A stretch of DNA of 64,000 bases, taken from positions 372,001 to 436,000 of the forward strand of contig CCRI01000002.1 of the NCBI GenBank assembly GCA_000985875.1, read 5' to 3'. The stretch comes from Neorhizobium galegae bv. officinalis (GTDB lineage Bacteria; Pseudomonadota; Alphaproteobacteria; Rhizobiales; Rhizobiaceae). The translations under genes were made by a program, and so were the position numbers. Every line of letters starts with the position of its first letter. Positions within the stretch are counted from its first letter, which is position 1. This document shows, in pieces, positions 63,632 to 64,000 of this stretch. Under the pieces are notes generated by a model, which saw nothing but the letters and a program-made list of their open reading frames with translations, was not told the origin of the DNA and did no database searches.

Positions 63632-64000
63632 ATGGCTTTCTCACAGCGTCTCGGCGCGGACTTCTACGCGAAAATTCAGGCCGACATCCGCAAGCGGATG
63701 GACGCGGCCGGCATCGATCTGCTGCTTCTCGATTCCAACGACGACGTCATCTACACGACCGGATTTTCGCACTACACGACAGAGCGGCCGGTGGTCGTGG
63801 CGATCACGGCGACGAATGCTTTCCTGCTGCTTCCGGAACTGGAGCGCACCCACGCGGCACACCAGCATATAGCCGCAGAGGCGATCGTCTATTTCGAGTT
63901 TCCAGGGATCGACCCGTGGCACGCGGTGCTCGGCCGGAAGTTTGCCGGGCTCAGGGGAACCGTCGCCTATGGCCACGCGATCTCGCTTGCCCGGGTAAAA
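63632..64000 (+). CDS. M24-family peptidase (Xaa-Pro aminopeptidase/creatinase type), partial
   Basis: The first 123 residues of a protein cut by the window end. MAFSQRLGADFYAKIQADIRK, MDAAGIDLLLLDSNDDVIYTTGF and TERPVVVAITATNAFLLLPELE are the N-terminal creatinase-like domain of M24 metallopeptidases such as Xaa-Pro dipeptidases. The catalytic metal-binding half lies beyond 64000. It follows the family 5 binding-protein gene by 80 bases, including a hairpin, and likely belongs to the same operon, cleaving the imported substrate. Confidence 0.8.
   Translation, partial: MAFSQRLGADFYAKIQADIRKRMDAAGIDLLLLDSNDDVIYTTGFSHYTTERPVVVAITATNAFLLLPELERTHAAHQHIAAEAIVYFEFPGIDPWHAVLGRKFAGLRGTVAYGHAISLARVK

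Overview
The window is high-GC alphaproteobacterial DNA whose gene content best fits a Rhizobiaceae member (Rhizobium/Agrobacterium/Ensifer type), probably from an accessory replicon or a catabolic island. This is inferred from the density of ABC importers paired with soluble catabolic enzymes, a fused permease-ATPase Dpp gene of a kind I recall from rhizobia, and the mix of LysR, GntR and DeoR regulators. I saw no rRNA, tRNA, CRISPR array, phage genes or replication origin.

Layout. (1) 0.1-0.5 kb: a VapB-type antitoxin followed by a toxin gene cut short after 48 codons. (2) 0.5-6.2 kb, minus strand: an NMT1/THI5-type ABC importer (ATPase, solute-binding protein, two permeases) with a class II aldolase and a flavin monooxygenase of the NtaA family. 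(3) 6.6-7.6 kb, plus strand: a TudS-related putative desulfidase and an unrecognised partner protein, start and stop codons overlapping. (4) 7.7-13.7 kb, minus strand: a tight six-gene operon of nucleoside hydrolase, bicupin, M20 carbamoylase, alpha/beta-hydrolase, PLP aminotransferase and an SDR. (5) 14.0-19.8 kb, plus strand: a sugar-type ABC importer, a second alpha/beta-hydrolase and a GntR/FCD regulator, followed by the tail of an IS6-type transposase. Blocks 2-5 may together import and dismantle a nitrogen heterocycle or a nucleoside-like compound.

(6) 20.2-22.5 kb: a secreted DUF4394 protein divergent from an ECF sigma factor and its membrane anti-sigma factor. (7) 22.7-25.7 kb: a secreted DJ-1/PfpI protein, an ABM-domain monooxygenase and an SDR, divergent from a LysR regulator. 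(8) 26.1-32.4 kb: a complete Dpp-type importer with a creatininase-family amidohydrolase. (9) 32.5-34.4 kb: a LysR regulator divergent from a GhrA-type hydroxyacid dehydrogenase. (10) 34.8-42.0 kb: a Pot-type importer, an RraA-family protein, a gamma-glutamyltransferase without an evident export signal, and an SDR.

(11) 42.1-50.0 kb: an FGGY kinase and two FAD oxidoreductases resembling GlpK/GlpB/GlpA, divergent from a fused FAD/Fe-S dehydrogenase (YdiJ-like) and a DeoR regulator, with a near-perfect 22-bp palindrome between them. (12) 50.6-54.5 kb: a periplasmic three-subunit dehydrogenase of the gluconate 2-dehydrogenase type (Tat small subunit, GMC flavoprotein, triheme cytochrome c). (13) 54.5-59.8 kb: a decaying segment holding an unidentified remnant, a multi-PAS diguanylate cyclase with an N-terminal frameshift, an ApbE fragment, an intact P1B metal ATPase and a frameshifted nucleoside hydrolase fragment. 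(14) 59.8-64.0 kb: an aldo/keto reductase divergent from a GntR regulator, then a family-5 solute-binding protein and the start of an M24 peptidase cut by the window edge.

The recurring design is importer plus cytosolic hydrolase or oxidoreductase plus local regulator. Substrates cannot be fixed from sequence alone. Functional calls below are family-level unless stated.
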